The notes under the pieces were generated by a model. That model ran no database searches. It saw only the letters and a program-made list of their open reading frames with translations, and was not told where the DNA came from. This document shows positions 19,801 through 30,847 of a DNA stretch of 44,186 nt, in pieces; positions within the stretch are counted from its first letter, which is position 1, and each line of letters begins with the position of its first letter. Source of the DNA: Seison nebaliae (taxonomy: Eukaryota; Rotifera; Pararotatoria; Seisonacea; Seisonidae); NCBI GenBank assembly GCA_023231475.1, contig JALJEE010000502.1, positions 1 to 44,186 on the forward strand. The letters are read 5' to 3'. Made by a program: the position numbers and the translations under genes.

Positions 19801-22800
19801 TGAATAATTCTCCAGAATTTCGATTCGTTCCATTTATTGTTCATGATGATATTCTCCCTAATTGTGCCGTTCATTGTCCAACTAATTTCGGGGAGGAAAG
19901 ACGATAATCTCATATCAGTTTTCTTCCCAAAAGTCCCATGTTTCTTTCGATAGAATCCAGCTAACGCGTTCAATAATTCTCGTCGACCGCCATTATTATC
20001 TCCAATGATAGCGATAACGGAATTTTTTTGGAATTGAAGTGAAATATTCCTTAGAATGTAATCGTTCGACTGGAATTCACAGAAATAACAATTCTTCATG
20101 AAAATATCAGCTTTAACATCTGGTGATGGGATGACGATAAAATCAGGAAATGTTACTAAATAGAAGTTCGAACTGTTGGGAATTGTATCAAATTCTTTCT
20201 TGATCGTCTTCATATTTTGTTCAGAATTATTAAGAAATTTTATTATGCGCAAAAACGATGCCTTTCCCTAAACCATCCGAACATTTGCCAATTTAACAAA
20301 ATAATATTATTCTAACTTGTACATATGTCTGTATAATTTCAGTTATTCCCGATAATTTCGTTTGGAGAATGTTTAACAACGATAAAGTAACGAACAATTT
20401 CTCTACAGTCAAATCTGCTCCTTCACTTATTACCAAATACAAAAAGAAGAGTAAAATACTGAGGATTTGAGGTAGCGACGTCCAGAGCAGATCGATGACA
20501 ACACTATAATAAGTCACTGGAAATAAGTGAGAGAATTTGAGAATGAAATTGGGAAATAGAAGAAAAACTTTTTTTCAAATAAGAGAATTCTTCTCGCCGA
20601 GCTGTTCGCACCTTCTTTATTAACATCGCCTCCCAAACATTCATTTTGATTAACTGTTTTCATAAGAAACGATGTGAAAGTGTCAAGAAAATGGTTTAAT
20701 GGAGGAGGATTTTGAGGAAACTTTAATTCTTGAAATGAAATCGTTGATTAAATGTAAACGTCGACCGCGCCAATACATTTGATGGTTCTGAGCATTCTCC
20801 ATTCGTTTCATCAAGAAAATAGTCAGGGGAAAATGGAAGAAGGGAATGATGAAGACGACCAACGCCACACTACCCAGTAACTGCGAGAAAATTTGAATTG
20901 GAATTTTGGAAGGAAAAAGAACTTTATATAAAAATATGAAAACGATCATTAGAGAAAGGAGAAGGGAAATGAAGGAGAAGAGGCTGAATAAAGCTCTCGC
21001 CGAAAATAGAGAATCCACACTCATCAAAGTGAGAATATTGCCACTCGATGTATCATTCGGTTTCTCTTCTTTTGAATTGTTTATGTAAATCTTTTTTATT
21101 TTCGAATTACTCTCGATCTGTTGATTGGATATCGTCGTTTTTGGTGGGAGAACTAAAGTTTTTTTATAAATCAATTTCGTCAATAACATTTTCACTTGGA
21201 GAATGAGCTGTTAATAAATAGAATAAGAATGAAAGAAATTAAAATGAAAAGTAGAAACTTCAGAACTATATTGAATGAAATGTTGAAATAATAAAGAGGA
21301 GAAGATGTTGGTGAAGAATAAGAGAAGACAAAGATCAATAATTCGTCGACGATAAAATCGAGTAGTTACATATTTCGGTTGTATCTGCGTTTCAGCTTCA
21401 TCATTCTTGTAACCGAAAGGTAAAGTTCCTTTCATTGTGTCGAGAACTCGTTTCAATTCACCAAATATTCCAATCGAATATTCGGGTAGATCACTAAGAG
21501 TATTATCGTGCTCCATGTTATACTTCTCTCGAATTAATTCCAATAGAGCTTTGAGGATTACAGGAACGAAGAAATTGATGATATCCTGGAAAAGATGGTT
21601 AGTTGTTTGGAGTGAAATCGAGACTAAACTCCCATAATTTTGAGAAGAATTACACAGATGAATCGAGTAGGAAAAGTTTTGAGAATTATTATACTCAACG
21701 ACGTCCGTGTACTCATTTCTCGATTTGAATTCTTTCTCACGTTGTCGAATCGACCGAAAATGTAATTGGCATTCAAATATTTCACTTGTAACCGTAATTT
21801 CTCGTCATACAACCGTTTTAATCGGCCTAATTTAATAATGCTAATAAAAGGGAAATGAAATTTCGTTTCCGAAGAATTTTCCAAACCGATTGACGACTTG
21901 AAAAGAGATTTGAGAGAAGATGGAAGAGATATGTTGCCGACTAAAGTAGTGGAGTGAACCGACTGCCGTATTTTTCGAAGTGTAGTCACTTAAAGTGCCG
22001 AACATTTCTTCGCGTCTTGTTAACGACGCCGAACTTAACGTATTCGACGAATTCGATTTTGACGTCGTCGCTGATGACGCAACTGATTCGGGTAGTGTAG
22101 GAGAATTATCTAAATTCTCATATGATGACTTTTTTAAGATCCAACGACGTGCCATTTCGAACATCTTCTTCAACTTATTCAAAGGATCGTTGATGTCAGT
22201 CGTTTTGGTCAATGGAAAGAAGAATTGGGTGACGAAGAGGAAAACTTGGAGGGAAGTGGAAATGAGAAGGAAGAATTGTAATAATTTCTTTTGACTAATC
22301 ATTCGTATTAGAAGCGACGTATTCAATCGATATTTCCTATGATCAATCTCAAAATGATGTTTGGTCAATTTAAACTTGTCACAATAATAACTACCTTCAT
22401 TGAGATAATTCGTATAATTTTGTAATAAGGTGTCGATGGGAAGATAATTATCTTTCATCCACGACTGCCATTTCTCCGTCAGATAAATGGAAACGATACT
22501 AGCGAGAAACCAGTAGATACTGGAGAATGCGTAAGGATTGGGAAACTTCTTATGTAATTTAGATGCGAGCAAATTCTCTGAAATCCTTTTTTCAAATGAT
22601 TGAATCTTTTGGATTAATTCTCCGTTATCTGTTTCGGAAATAGGTGGTGCTTGTGATGTTGCACGTTTCGATAATCGATAAGCATAATAAGTGATGACAA
22701 AGAGGAAGAAGAATTCGATAATTCTCAACAAGTAAATGAGGAAGTAGATGAGATAATTCTGCGTTATCTCAATCTGAACGAATGACGTTTCGTTATAGAC

Positions 22801-23189
22801 ATCATAAAAGATTTGTTGCACTAATTTCGAATCTTCACACATTGAACTATTCCATTTCCATCGATGATGTATATGATTGTAATGATGATCCTCTTTCTTG
22901 ATTACATAATATGCTTGAGACAAGTGCACGTATGACCAGACGTAAATACATACGATTAATGTGCACGTCATCAACCCGAAATTGATGAACTAGAAATAAT
23001 GGTGAATTGGATGGTGTGATGAAGAGGAATTTAGTTAACTAATTCTAATCGGAATTTACTTCGACGAACGTTCTTCCATTGGAGACATGTCAACGGGGTA
23101 CCGAGGAAATGCCAGATGGGAAATACGACCACCAAATAAATGGTTGGAACGGCATAAAAAATGAAATTCATGTCCATGATGAAACTCAT
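16802..23189 (-). CDS. SUR-like ABCC transporter with one degraded ATP site
   Basis: Seventeen exons give about 1853 residues in frame: 23189-23070, 22989-21887, 21840-21630, 21585-21259, 21207-20722, 20653-20569, 20516-20317, 20267-19733, 19684-19506, 19461-19185, 19134-18455, 18406-18207, 18139-18007, 17962-17720, 17658-17206, 17160-17065, 17035-16802. Introns are 29-80 bp. An N-terminal TMD0-like membrane block and linker fill exons 1-2, then TMD1, NBD1 (exons 8-10), TMD2 and NBD2 (exons 15-17). This is the long ABCC layout of SUR and MRP. SUR-like cues include the segment before NBD1 and ILNRFSDD in TMD2. NBD1 has a broken Walker A (GDNNGGRRE, no P-loop lysine, near 930), no Q-loop Gln, LDMPFSALD at Walker B and no H-loop His, but an intact [11 protein letters not shown]2 has intact GRTGGGKST (near 1671), LLDEAT and THR, but a degraded signature (FSHAELQLL). 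SURs regulate KATP channels; transport is the alternative. First and last exons are least certain. Confidence 0.85.
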
Positions 23190-23332
23190 CTCCAATTCAG
23201 CAAAAGTTTCTTCTTCTTTACAAAAAAAAAGGAAAAAGTTGAGTGTTATTATTAAGACTGTGATGATTATTCATATTCATATGAATAGAAATCAATGAAA
23301 TTCGTCATCATAATAATTTTTATTGTTTTCAT

Positions 23333-24320
23333 TTATATGTTAAAGATCGTAAAGTTTGACATCGCTTCCTTCGTCTTAAAGAGAAAGTTTGGGAAAGGAG
23401 TGAAAAGTAGAAAGCAAAAATATTGTCCCTCTTCTCTCCTTGATCGATCTGATAGTCGCTAAAAATATTACATAATCAAAAGGAGAACATCAGTAAATCA
23501 ATTGTTGTCTGTTAACTTACCTGAATAAGAATCTCATCAATTTCCTATGAACGAAAAAGGAAAAATCGAAGAAAGTCAACCAACAATGTTCCTCGGACCA
23601 AACTCTTCACTTACATCATCAGCTCAAGAATACGACTTATTTACTACCGTACAGGAATATTAGGACACTTGTCCTCCAACTCATTCATACCATCGCATAA
23701 TTCCAATATCATAAATTTCATCTTAATCTGGATGAAATGTAAGAGAATTGGTTCGATATGAATGTCGACGATATTATCGAATTCTCAGAATTAATTAAGA
23801 ATCGAAGGAACAGATCTAATGAATAATCTAATTCTTATAAATGATTTCCGTTCAATCTATTATGTTCCTCCATTATATTCTTCGTAATTCATTCACCTCC
23901 ATCTCCGTCCTCTTCTCTCCGTCAACAGCGAAAACAGATTGAATAAAATCCATAAAATTTGAAGGTTTATCGAAAACATAAAACATTCTCGTTTCATCAT
24001 ATTCGTTTTTAATTTCCTCATTTCAACTTGTAGTTGGTGAGCAGAGGAAGAGTTGTGCTTTCTTCTACTGTCCAATACGAGCAATGCCCATTTACTCGAA
24101 CTCAAATAGGTCTCGCCGAAATATTATAAAATAATTTATTATAATTATTTTCTTTTCTAATACACAACATTACTCAAGAAGAAAATTGATTAATAAATAT
24201 TTATTAAGCGAACCTCACATCGACGTGAAATGATGGAATCTGAGCATCGATTAAGAAGAGAATGTACTTCCCACCAAATTCAACTGGTCTTCCAAATCTT
24301 CTGTGTGTTCGAGGAATCAT
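23333..24320 (-). CDS. unidentified multi-exon gene with a frame conflict
   Basis: Five candidate exons have matching phases: 24320-24219, 24111-23897, 23727-23653, 23544-23521 (24 bp) and 23458-23333. Start MIPRTHRRFGRPVEFGG; the end is SNFTIFNI. The joins use gtgagg, gtgaat, gtacgg and gtaagt donors and mostly pyrimidine-rich acceptors; introns run 62-169 bp. Within exon 2 the two good halves (QVEMRKLK upstream, NEYDETRMFYVFDK downstream) are in different frames, meeting at a run of five A at about 24005-24015 (plus-strand TTTTT). So either there is a sequence error, a real frameshift making a pseudogene, or my model is wrong. Conserved-looking segments are DFIQSVFAVDGEKRTEME and MKFMILELCDGMNELEDK. 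I do not recognise the protein. It lies just upstream of the ABCC gene on the same strand. Confidence 0.4.
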
Positions 24321-25445
24321 TCCAATGAGTTTGTTCAGAACAAATATCGTACAATTGTTTTTTTTTTAATTTTTTTTTTCGAAAACTCTTTCAATTCTAT
24401 CAAAAACCTTTCTATTTTCCAGATAATTGGTAGCGAATTGAATTATTTGTTTTGAGGAATTTATTGAAATTTTTCATGAATAAAACTAATTCCAATTTTA
24501 TTAAAACGATAAATTATTCTATTGATCATTCTAATTATAATAATTCATTTAAGTTTCATTTTCAAATAACATTTTTTGTTCATTCGAATTAATTTACTTT
24601 TCAATATGTTACATAATTAATAACAAATACTCTTTCATTGCTTCATAAAAAATAAATTTGATTCACTCTCATTCTCCACATGTCTCCAATAAAGCAGAAA
24701 ATTTAATTTAAGTCTTTAAAAACTTTATTTTAATAAAATAGTTTAAAATTTTTGGTATTTTGGTTCAATAGCAAATTATAAAATTTTTTGAACTTTATTA
24801 GATAAACAACTTTAAAATTTTTGGTATTTTAGTTCAATAGCAAACTATAAATTGTTATTTCTACAATTTTAAAAACATTCATGAACGGCACTTCGATTCT
24901 TTGATTTTTCAGTTCAGATCAAAGTCAACCAGAGTTGATATTGACATAATTTCAATTGATCGATAAAGCAAGTTAAATTGACAAGATGAATTAACTATTA
25001 ATTTTAAACGAGGTTTTTTCCGATATCAAGCAGTCGAATAAACGTTGGTTTATCGACTAATATCTGTCAAATATTTTAATCATCTTTCGTGTACGACAGT
25101 TTTAAAGCAACGATAGACATTTGTCTTACGATGAATGAAACGATTAATTAGTTAGATGTCTCTTAACAAAGTTTGGTTTATGGAGCACAATGTTCACGTA
25201 TTTGAACGAAATTAAAAGCATGCAAATCTTTGAAAAAAATGTATTAGAACATTAACTTATTAATTGTTAATCTATATTTAAAATTTGAGAAAGTTTGCAT
25301 CAATGTTAATGATTTTATCATTGGACGAGAAATAATGGAGAGAGGATGAATGTTAGATTGTTAAGCTTTAGATAACTTTGGAATATCTGATGATGAAATT
25401 AAGAGACATATTGAAATATTTGGCTGAAAGAAGTTGAATATAAGA
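24321..25445. other. AT-rich non-coding region
   Basis: About 1.1 kb, very AT-rich, with no supportable ORF. It separates divergently transcribed genes (unidentified minus-strand gene and SRP19) and contains an imperfect 70-bp tandem duplication listed separately. Confidence 0.5.
24721..24854. repeat. imperfect tandem duplication, unit about 70 bp
   Basis: Two adjacent copies start at 24721 and 24791, each opening aactttatt. Both contain tttaaaatttttggtatttt followed by gttcaatagcaaa and ctata/ttata. Copies differ by several substitutions and a small length change, so the duplication is not brand new. No coding potential. Confidence 0.8.
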
Positions 25446-25991
25446 ATGAATAAGAAGAACGTGAATGTGTTAAAGACAGAAAATACGGTGATTCTTCGTC
25501 CGTTCGATAAAGAGTTGTATACTTATGATGATGTGGAGAAGTGGTGTGTTTTGTATCCCGCTTACATGAATAACAAAAGGACACGTTCCCAAGGTCGTAT
25601 GTTGAGCAGTAACATCGTTCGTTTATCCTGACAATTCAAATGTTCATATCCATTTTCTTTGTAGTGTGTGGAAAATCCGACGATCGCTGAAATTACAACA
25701 ATCATTCGGACATTGGGATTGGAGGCGGTGGCTGAACCGAAAAAATTATATCCCCGAGAACGCGCCAAATATGTGCGAGAGAATTGTGGTCGTGTTCGAG
25801 TGAAATTGAGACATGGAGACGGCGAGTTGGTGAACGAGAGATTCCCCAAGAAATTGGAATTGATGAAGGAGATTGTCGTGTTGATTCCTAAATTGAAAAT
25901 GAGACAGTCGAAGAATGAAACAAACGAAAATCAGACGAATAATCCAACGGGTGGAAAGAATACGAAAAATCGACGTGGCAAACGACGTTGA
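25446..25991 (+). CDS. SRP19: signal recognition particle 19 kDa subunit
   Basis: Two exons, 25446-25616 and 25665-25991, joined by a 48-bp intron (donor gttcgt), give 165 residues against 144 in human. Family landmarks are CVLYPAYMNNKRTRSQGR (human YPAYLNNKKTIAEGR), VENPTIAEI, the YPRE motif, GRVRVKLRHGDGE, and VVLIPKLKMRQ, then a lysine/asparagine tail ending RRGKRR. SRP19 binds helices 6 and 8 of SRP RNA in the nucleolus and lets SRP54 join, so the particle can target secretory proteins to the ER. The ATG at 25446 is preferred; the frame opens slightly earlier without ATG. The chosen splice gives GRMLSSNICVENP, the same spacing as human. ATG10 follows 152 bp downstream on the same strand. 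Confidence 0.93.
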
Positions 25992-26143
25992 GAAGAATTT
26001 TAATCAATAATTTTTCTCCATTCAAATTTTCTTCCTTCGAATATTTTTTCTTTTAAAATTTTTTTTCGTTCGAAATTCAATATATTCTGATTATTCTTCT
26101 CCAGCAGATGAAGAAGAGAAATTCCATTTAATGTCCAGTACAG

Positions 26144-26650
26144 ATGAGTTCATTTTATGATTACGAGAAGTTCGTTGAGGAATGTGAAGAGTTGAGTGAC
26201 GTGTGGAGACAATGGAAGTTGGAGGAAGTGAAAGTGGCGAATGAAGAGAAGAAATGTTTCTTGAGTTACAAAGAAATGAAGGAATCGAATGATGAATTAT
26301 TCCAACTGATCATTCATGTTTGTTTCGATGAATCATACCGTGTGCCGACCGCTTATTTTCGTATGATGACTCTTAGTGGTGAACTGAAAGATTGGAGGGA
26401 ATCGATGAAATTGATTAATTCTCATTTTGGCAATTTACGAGAGATCATATCAGAGAAACATCATCCTTTGATGACAAATCATCCACTTTATCTGCATATT
26501 CATCCGTGTGAGACGACGAGTTATTTACGTCGTTTGGTTGGTAAGATGAGTGTATGGAATTGGATGGGGACGTATCTACAAATACTCTCCATCTCTCCAC
26601 CAGACACCATCGGAAGATATTTTTATGAAAAGAATGATGGAATCGCGTGA
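26144..26650 (+). CDS. ATG10: ATG10, autophagy E2-like enzyme
   Basis: Single exon, 168 residues. The diagnostic segment is VPTAYFRMMTLSG (family VPVLYFR), then ISEKHHPLM and YLHIHPCETTSYL. These match the ATG10 stretch QQEHPILGQPFFVLHPCKT, in which the cysteine after HP is the catalytic one. The later WNWMGTYLQILSISPP matches YITSWLSIVGPVVGLNLP. ATG10 forms a thioester with ATG12 and transfers it to ATG5, building the complex that lipidates ATG8. It is somewhat shorter than human (220) because the tail is brief. A pyrimidine tract ending cagcag at about 26100-26107 gives a splice-acceptor-like site 40 bases before the ATG, with a 7-codon uORF between. ATG3 is excluded by size. Confidence 0.88.
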   Translation: MSSFYDYEKFVEECEELSDVWRQWKLEEVKVANEEKKCFLSYKEMKESNDELFQLIIHVCFDESYRVPTAYFRMMTLSGELKDWRESMKLINSHFGNLREIISEKHHPLMTNHPLYLHIHPCETTSYLRRLVGKMSVWNWMGTYLQILSISPPDTIGRYFYEKNDGIA

Positions 26651-27548
26651 CATTCGGACGGGGAAGAATGAAGCGACGATAATGATGACAAGAACAATTG
26701 ATAAATAGGTGGCAGTGTCATTGAATACATGACAGTGAATAGATGAGAGAAATAAACATAAATTAATTAGAGTGGTGGTAGTGGTGGAGGGAGGGGGGGC
26801 TGAAGTGCTTCTTTCTCTTAATCGAGAGCTTAATCTCCTTTTCTGTTTTTATCGATTTGCATTTGACATCTGGCAACATATTATCGAAGAGAAGGACAAT
26901 GTGCTAATATATAACATTTTTCCAAATGTGGCAACAGAGGAATGATGAAGGTGTCATCGCAATTGTCCGATGGGTTGGAGTTATTAATAAAATTTTAATG
27001 AGTTCACATGTCGATCGAGAGTTTTGACGACTATAAATGATTAGTCTCCTCTCCATCAAATTGATTGAGAGGGTATTCGTTTGTGCCGTTGGTGAATGGA
27101 TCGAAATTTGGATAGAAGATTAGGAAGAGCGATTACCATAAGATAATGCCTCTCGTCCACATCGAATTATTGTGGGAGGAGGAGTGGGAGAGGAGACTCG
27201 TTAATTTATTCAAAGTGAAGAGTAAATTTAGAATTGTAATGAAGGCAGAAAATTGGAGAAAAGATCAACTTTCGGATTTGACGGGAGAACATGTCATTAT
27301 CAAACAGGAGGAAAGTTGATGGAGTGATATAGATGGATGACGAATAGTCATCGAATCAATGAGTAACAGTTAATTTATCCTTACTCCCTTCCATCAGAAT
27401 GGTGATTATCGTCGGGTGGGAGGCAGTCAGTGGCATTGAACTATAATGCTCGAAATATAATGATCGACCGTTTCTTGTTCATTCTTCTTCTGATTTCCTT
27501 ATTATCGTTCTGCTTTTCTTGTTTGTCCATGTGCATGTATGTGCATAT

Positions 27549-27571
27549 GTGTGTGTGTGTGTGTGTGTGTG
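27549..27571. repeat. (GT)n microsatellite
   Basis: About eleven and a half perfect GT units, preceded by gtgcat repeats. Simple sequence, likely polymorphic. Confidence 0.9.
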
Positions 27572-28021
27572 GAGAAGAGGAGGAGTTATCTGATTTGTTT
27601 ATTTACTGATGCTCTTCCGTATTATCTCGTCGTTGTCATCATAATTCCGTGCAGCATGACCTCAGCCCGATTCTCTTTAGTCTTTTCGAAAATAGGAGAA
27701 TGATTAAAAGAATTTCTTCCTTTCCTTCTTTCTCGTCTGATTGGGAGATATGTATTTGTTTGAAAATTGAACGTCATCATTCTCGCCATTATTACTAGTA
27801 ATTTCTTCGAATTCCGACTGGTGTTGTGTGATTATAATATTTATTTTTCAGATATTTCCTATATCAATAGAATTATTTATTAATGTAATCATCTAGCGCA
27901 ACGATGTGGACTTCATTTTCCAATATGATTACATAAAGAGATGTCAACAACTGCTATTGCTGTTTTTATTGTTGATGTCGTCATCGACGTATGCATATTA
28001 ATATGTATACAGCTATAACTG

Positions 28022-28041
28022 AACTAGCTAGCTAGCTAGTT
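28022..28041. repeat. 20-bp perfect palindrome of CTAG units
   Basis: The sequence aactagctagctagctagtt equals its own reverse complement. About 30 bp upstream lies another near-palindromic AT tract (gcatattaatatg). In an AT-rich genome this is striking, but it may be a drifted tetranucleotide repeat. Confidence 0.75.
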
Positions 28042-29070
28042 GAATAACTAGAGCAATCGCTACTGATTTTTCGTCCTTATCACGTCGATAGGGAAAGTAT
28101 TCGTTATAGTGGTACTAGTGGTAATGGTATTGACGAAAAGGAGAATGAACAAAAAAAAATTATAATCATAATGAGCAACTCCTTGTTGGATGCACATCTT
28201 CTCCTCCAACTTTGTCGTTTTCATTATCTTCTCATCTATCCTTCCTTTCCATGTAGAGTAGTGAACTGTCGCGAGGTTGACGAAGAAGATTCTCTTAAAA
28301 TATTAAAAGAAGAAAAATAAGAATTTTTTTGAATACTTTTCCTTTCTTTGTACCGAGAATATAATGACTATTATCTGTAGAGATAGTGTGGGATGAAGGG
28401 GGACGGGGGAATGGATGGATAGATGGAAAGAAGAAAAGGCAGTTTTTCCATTCACCTATCATTATAGAGAATGACGTTCGGCATCTAATTTGCATTTTTC
28501 TTTTCCTTTCTCTAAGAGGAAAGACAAACGATGCCACCAGTCTTTCGACTTTTACCAGGAGAGTCGTCAGATGCGATCGATTTTCACATTAATTTTTATT
28601 CTTTTCCATTTAATTATCTTCTCCTTTTCTTCTTCTTTCATTATTATTCTTATCACTTTTTTTTTTGACGAAAAAGAAGAAATTGGTCTTCTTCACTTAG
28701 ACTTCCTTTCCCCACCATTCACACAATTTAGTTTAGATGAAAATAATTTTATGTTTCCTCCTCCTTCTCCATTCCACTCGTTTCATAGATGCATTAACGT
28801 GAATGAGAATTAATTAAAATTAACTTCAATTAGACTAATTAAGTGTTCAATCCTCTTCCTTCACGAGGAGTTGACGATGGAATTAATTGTCCGTTCCTTT
28901 CTCCTTCTTAATTCCCTCCTACTTTTCTCATATTACACGGACCTTGTCGTTGGGAAGTATGTCAATAATAATTAGGGAAAATTCGAGTAAGAAAGAATTG
29001 CCGAACTCAACAACCATTTTATTTAGATAGTGAACATGAGGAAGTTTATTTAAAAGAAACAAACTTACAC

Positions 29071-29272
29071 TCAATCTATAATGTTTTTCCACATACAATT
29101 TACTCGGCAATTGTCATTGAGATTGAGGGGGATGAATGCATTTGGAGAATGATACTGATCGAAGAAGAAAAGCGGAAATTCTTCATAATTAAATGAATTA
29201 AAGTCCATAAGTTTCAATTCTGCTTTTAGCCATCTGTACCATAACTCGTAACCACGCACTAGAAAGATAAAG
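29071..29272 (-). other. possible orphan exon
   Basis: On the minus strand a good acceptor (tttatctttctag at about 29261-29273) opens a frame RGYELWYRWLKAELKLMDFN continuing to DNCR. A possible donor (gtaaat) sits there, or the frame reads on to a stop at 29071 with an AATAAA about 50 bases later. Composition looks protein-like, with several aromatic residues. No partner exon was found, so this may be the last exon of an unseen gene or a chance frame. Confidence 0.25.
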
Positions 29273-30459
29273 TTCAGTTTTAGAAGAGATTTAAATTACA
29301 GTTGAATGAGACAGGAGTCATGCCGTCTATCACCCCCTATTCAATCAAATTCGATGAATACTGTTATAAATATAGAGGCAGATGATATCTGACTGCATAT
29401 CGAATGCTGATTGAGAAGAAAGAAGAATTTGCTCTTCTAATTTTCTCCGGTCAATTCGCATTAAGACTTGAAGTAGCTAGGTATTAATTTCCTTTTCTCA
29501 GCCGTCGAAGGAAACGTCGTGCAAGAAACAAGTCCACAGTGTATACGGGGAAGTTTTCGGGAGAATTTAATTTATCTGGATTTAAGGTTTTATTGACTTA
29601 TTACAAATGAGACAGGTATGATAGAGATTTTGATGGAGAAATTATCGTTTAATAATAAATTAATAGTCGTATGAGAGAGCGGTATGTACATTAATAGAAA
29701 CTATGATATAATAGCAAATATTAGGGTGGGGGGGAAGGAATAAGTATTTGTAACTACCGTAGTGATTAGGAAGTATGGGGAAGGAAACAAGCAAGATGAA
29801 AGAAGAAAGTCCTATGGTAGTCTTTTTCTTGTTTCATTTATCTGATATATTCTGAAGGAGACCTCTGTTTGATGTAGTAAGAAACTAAAATTTTTTCATC
29901 TGTTAACGAGAATATCGATACGTAACATTTCTCTCTAAATTAATATTCTAATTGAATTTCGCTAAGAGAGAAGTGATGTTTTACACGAATGTCTCTCTTT
30001 GTCGTGTCTTTTTCTGATTCGTTTTTTCCTCATTTTTTTTCAAGAAAAACCGATTTTGTTTTTCTTCGTTAAAATAAGGTGCATCGTTAGGTGGAAGTAA
30101 AATTCGTGCATAAGAAGATATGTAGACACATGTACATAAGTTTGGAGTGAGCAGTGATCGATAACTGACATATCTGAATGCAGACGGTAAGGTGTTGATT
30201 TATTAAATTAATAAAAATTTCGGTTTTCCTTTCGGTAGAAAGCAGAAATAAAATGGAATAAGTGAAAATGCATCTCATTTGACACGATTTATAACCTCTT
30301 GAAATTATTCACTTATTTCTCCTCATGTAACCGGTTGATGCATCGACCTGCATTATATGATTATCGAATATAACGGTATTGTTGTGTATGCATTCTATGT
30401 GCATACGTATGCAGTTAAATCTAGTGAAAACGTAATTCTTTTTGAACGAAAAAAATAAT

Positions 30460-30692
30460 TTATCTTCTTCCTTCCACTCTCTCCTCATCAATCTCCGTCG
30501 TCTCACTCAACCCCAACACTGACTCGTTGTTATTGTTATTGTTACATAATTTTCTTGTTGAATTCATTTGCATTTGTTCAATTTCATAAATATATTGTTC
30601 GATTGAAATTAAATGCGTCAATTTCCATAGTCTCTGTCTCTTCCACCCACCCGTCCGTCGAGCATCCAGTAGCACTGTTTGCATAGTATAAC
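30460..30692 (-). other. possible orphan exon
   Basis: A minus-strand frame begins after an acceptor-like tcattgttttag and encodes YTMQTVLLDARRTGGWKRQR, then a helical stretch IEQYIYEIEQMQM, a polyasparagine run and an acidic tail. It lies close to the SK channel start on the opposite strand. No start codon or partner exon is clear. Could be a real short exon or noise. Confidence 0.2.
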
Positions 30693-30847
30693 CTAAAACA
30701 ATGACTTTATTCACTTTCACTATGACGAAGTTATTGACAGATTGTAAAATGTTTAGCAAATAGTTGCAAGATTTTTTCTGTTTTTTACCAATTACCCCGT
30801 TTCTCCATTCATTCGATTTGCAAGAGAATTAATGCAAATGGCGATTG

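Larger units (their letters stand above)
26651..30847. other. 4.2 kb gene-poor interval upstream of the SK channel
   Basis: The longest interval here without a confident gene. It contains a (GT)n run at 27549-27571, a 20-bp perfect palindrome at 28022-28041, homopolymer and purine-rich tracts, and two weak minus-strand exon candidates (29071-29272 and 30460-30692). Many pyrimidine tracts ending in AG occur near 29493, 30000 and 30825. It most likely holds the regulatory DNA and possibly 5' non-coding exons of the SK channel. No RNA gene is recognised. Confidence 0.5.

Noticed and set aside
28295-28813. Several overlapping ORFs in both strands
   Set aside because: Low-complexity, no splice partners, no start context or domain; consistent with chance frames in pyrimidine-rich DNA.
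29500-29600. Plus-strand exon after cttttctcag
   Set aside because: Acceptor is good and the frame opens briefly, but it hits a stop without a donor and shows no relation to the SK N-terminus.
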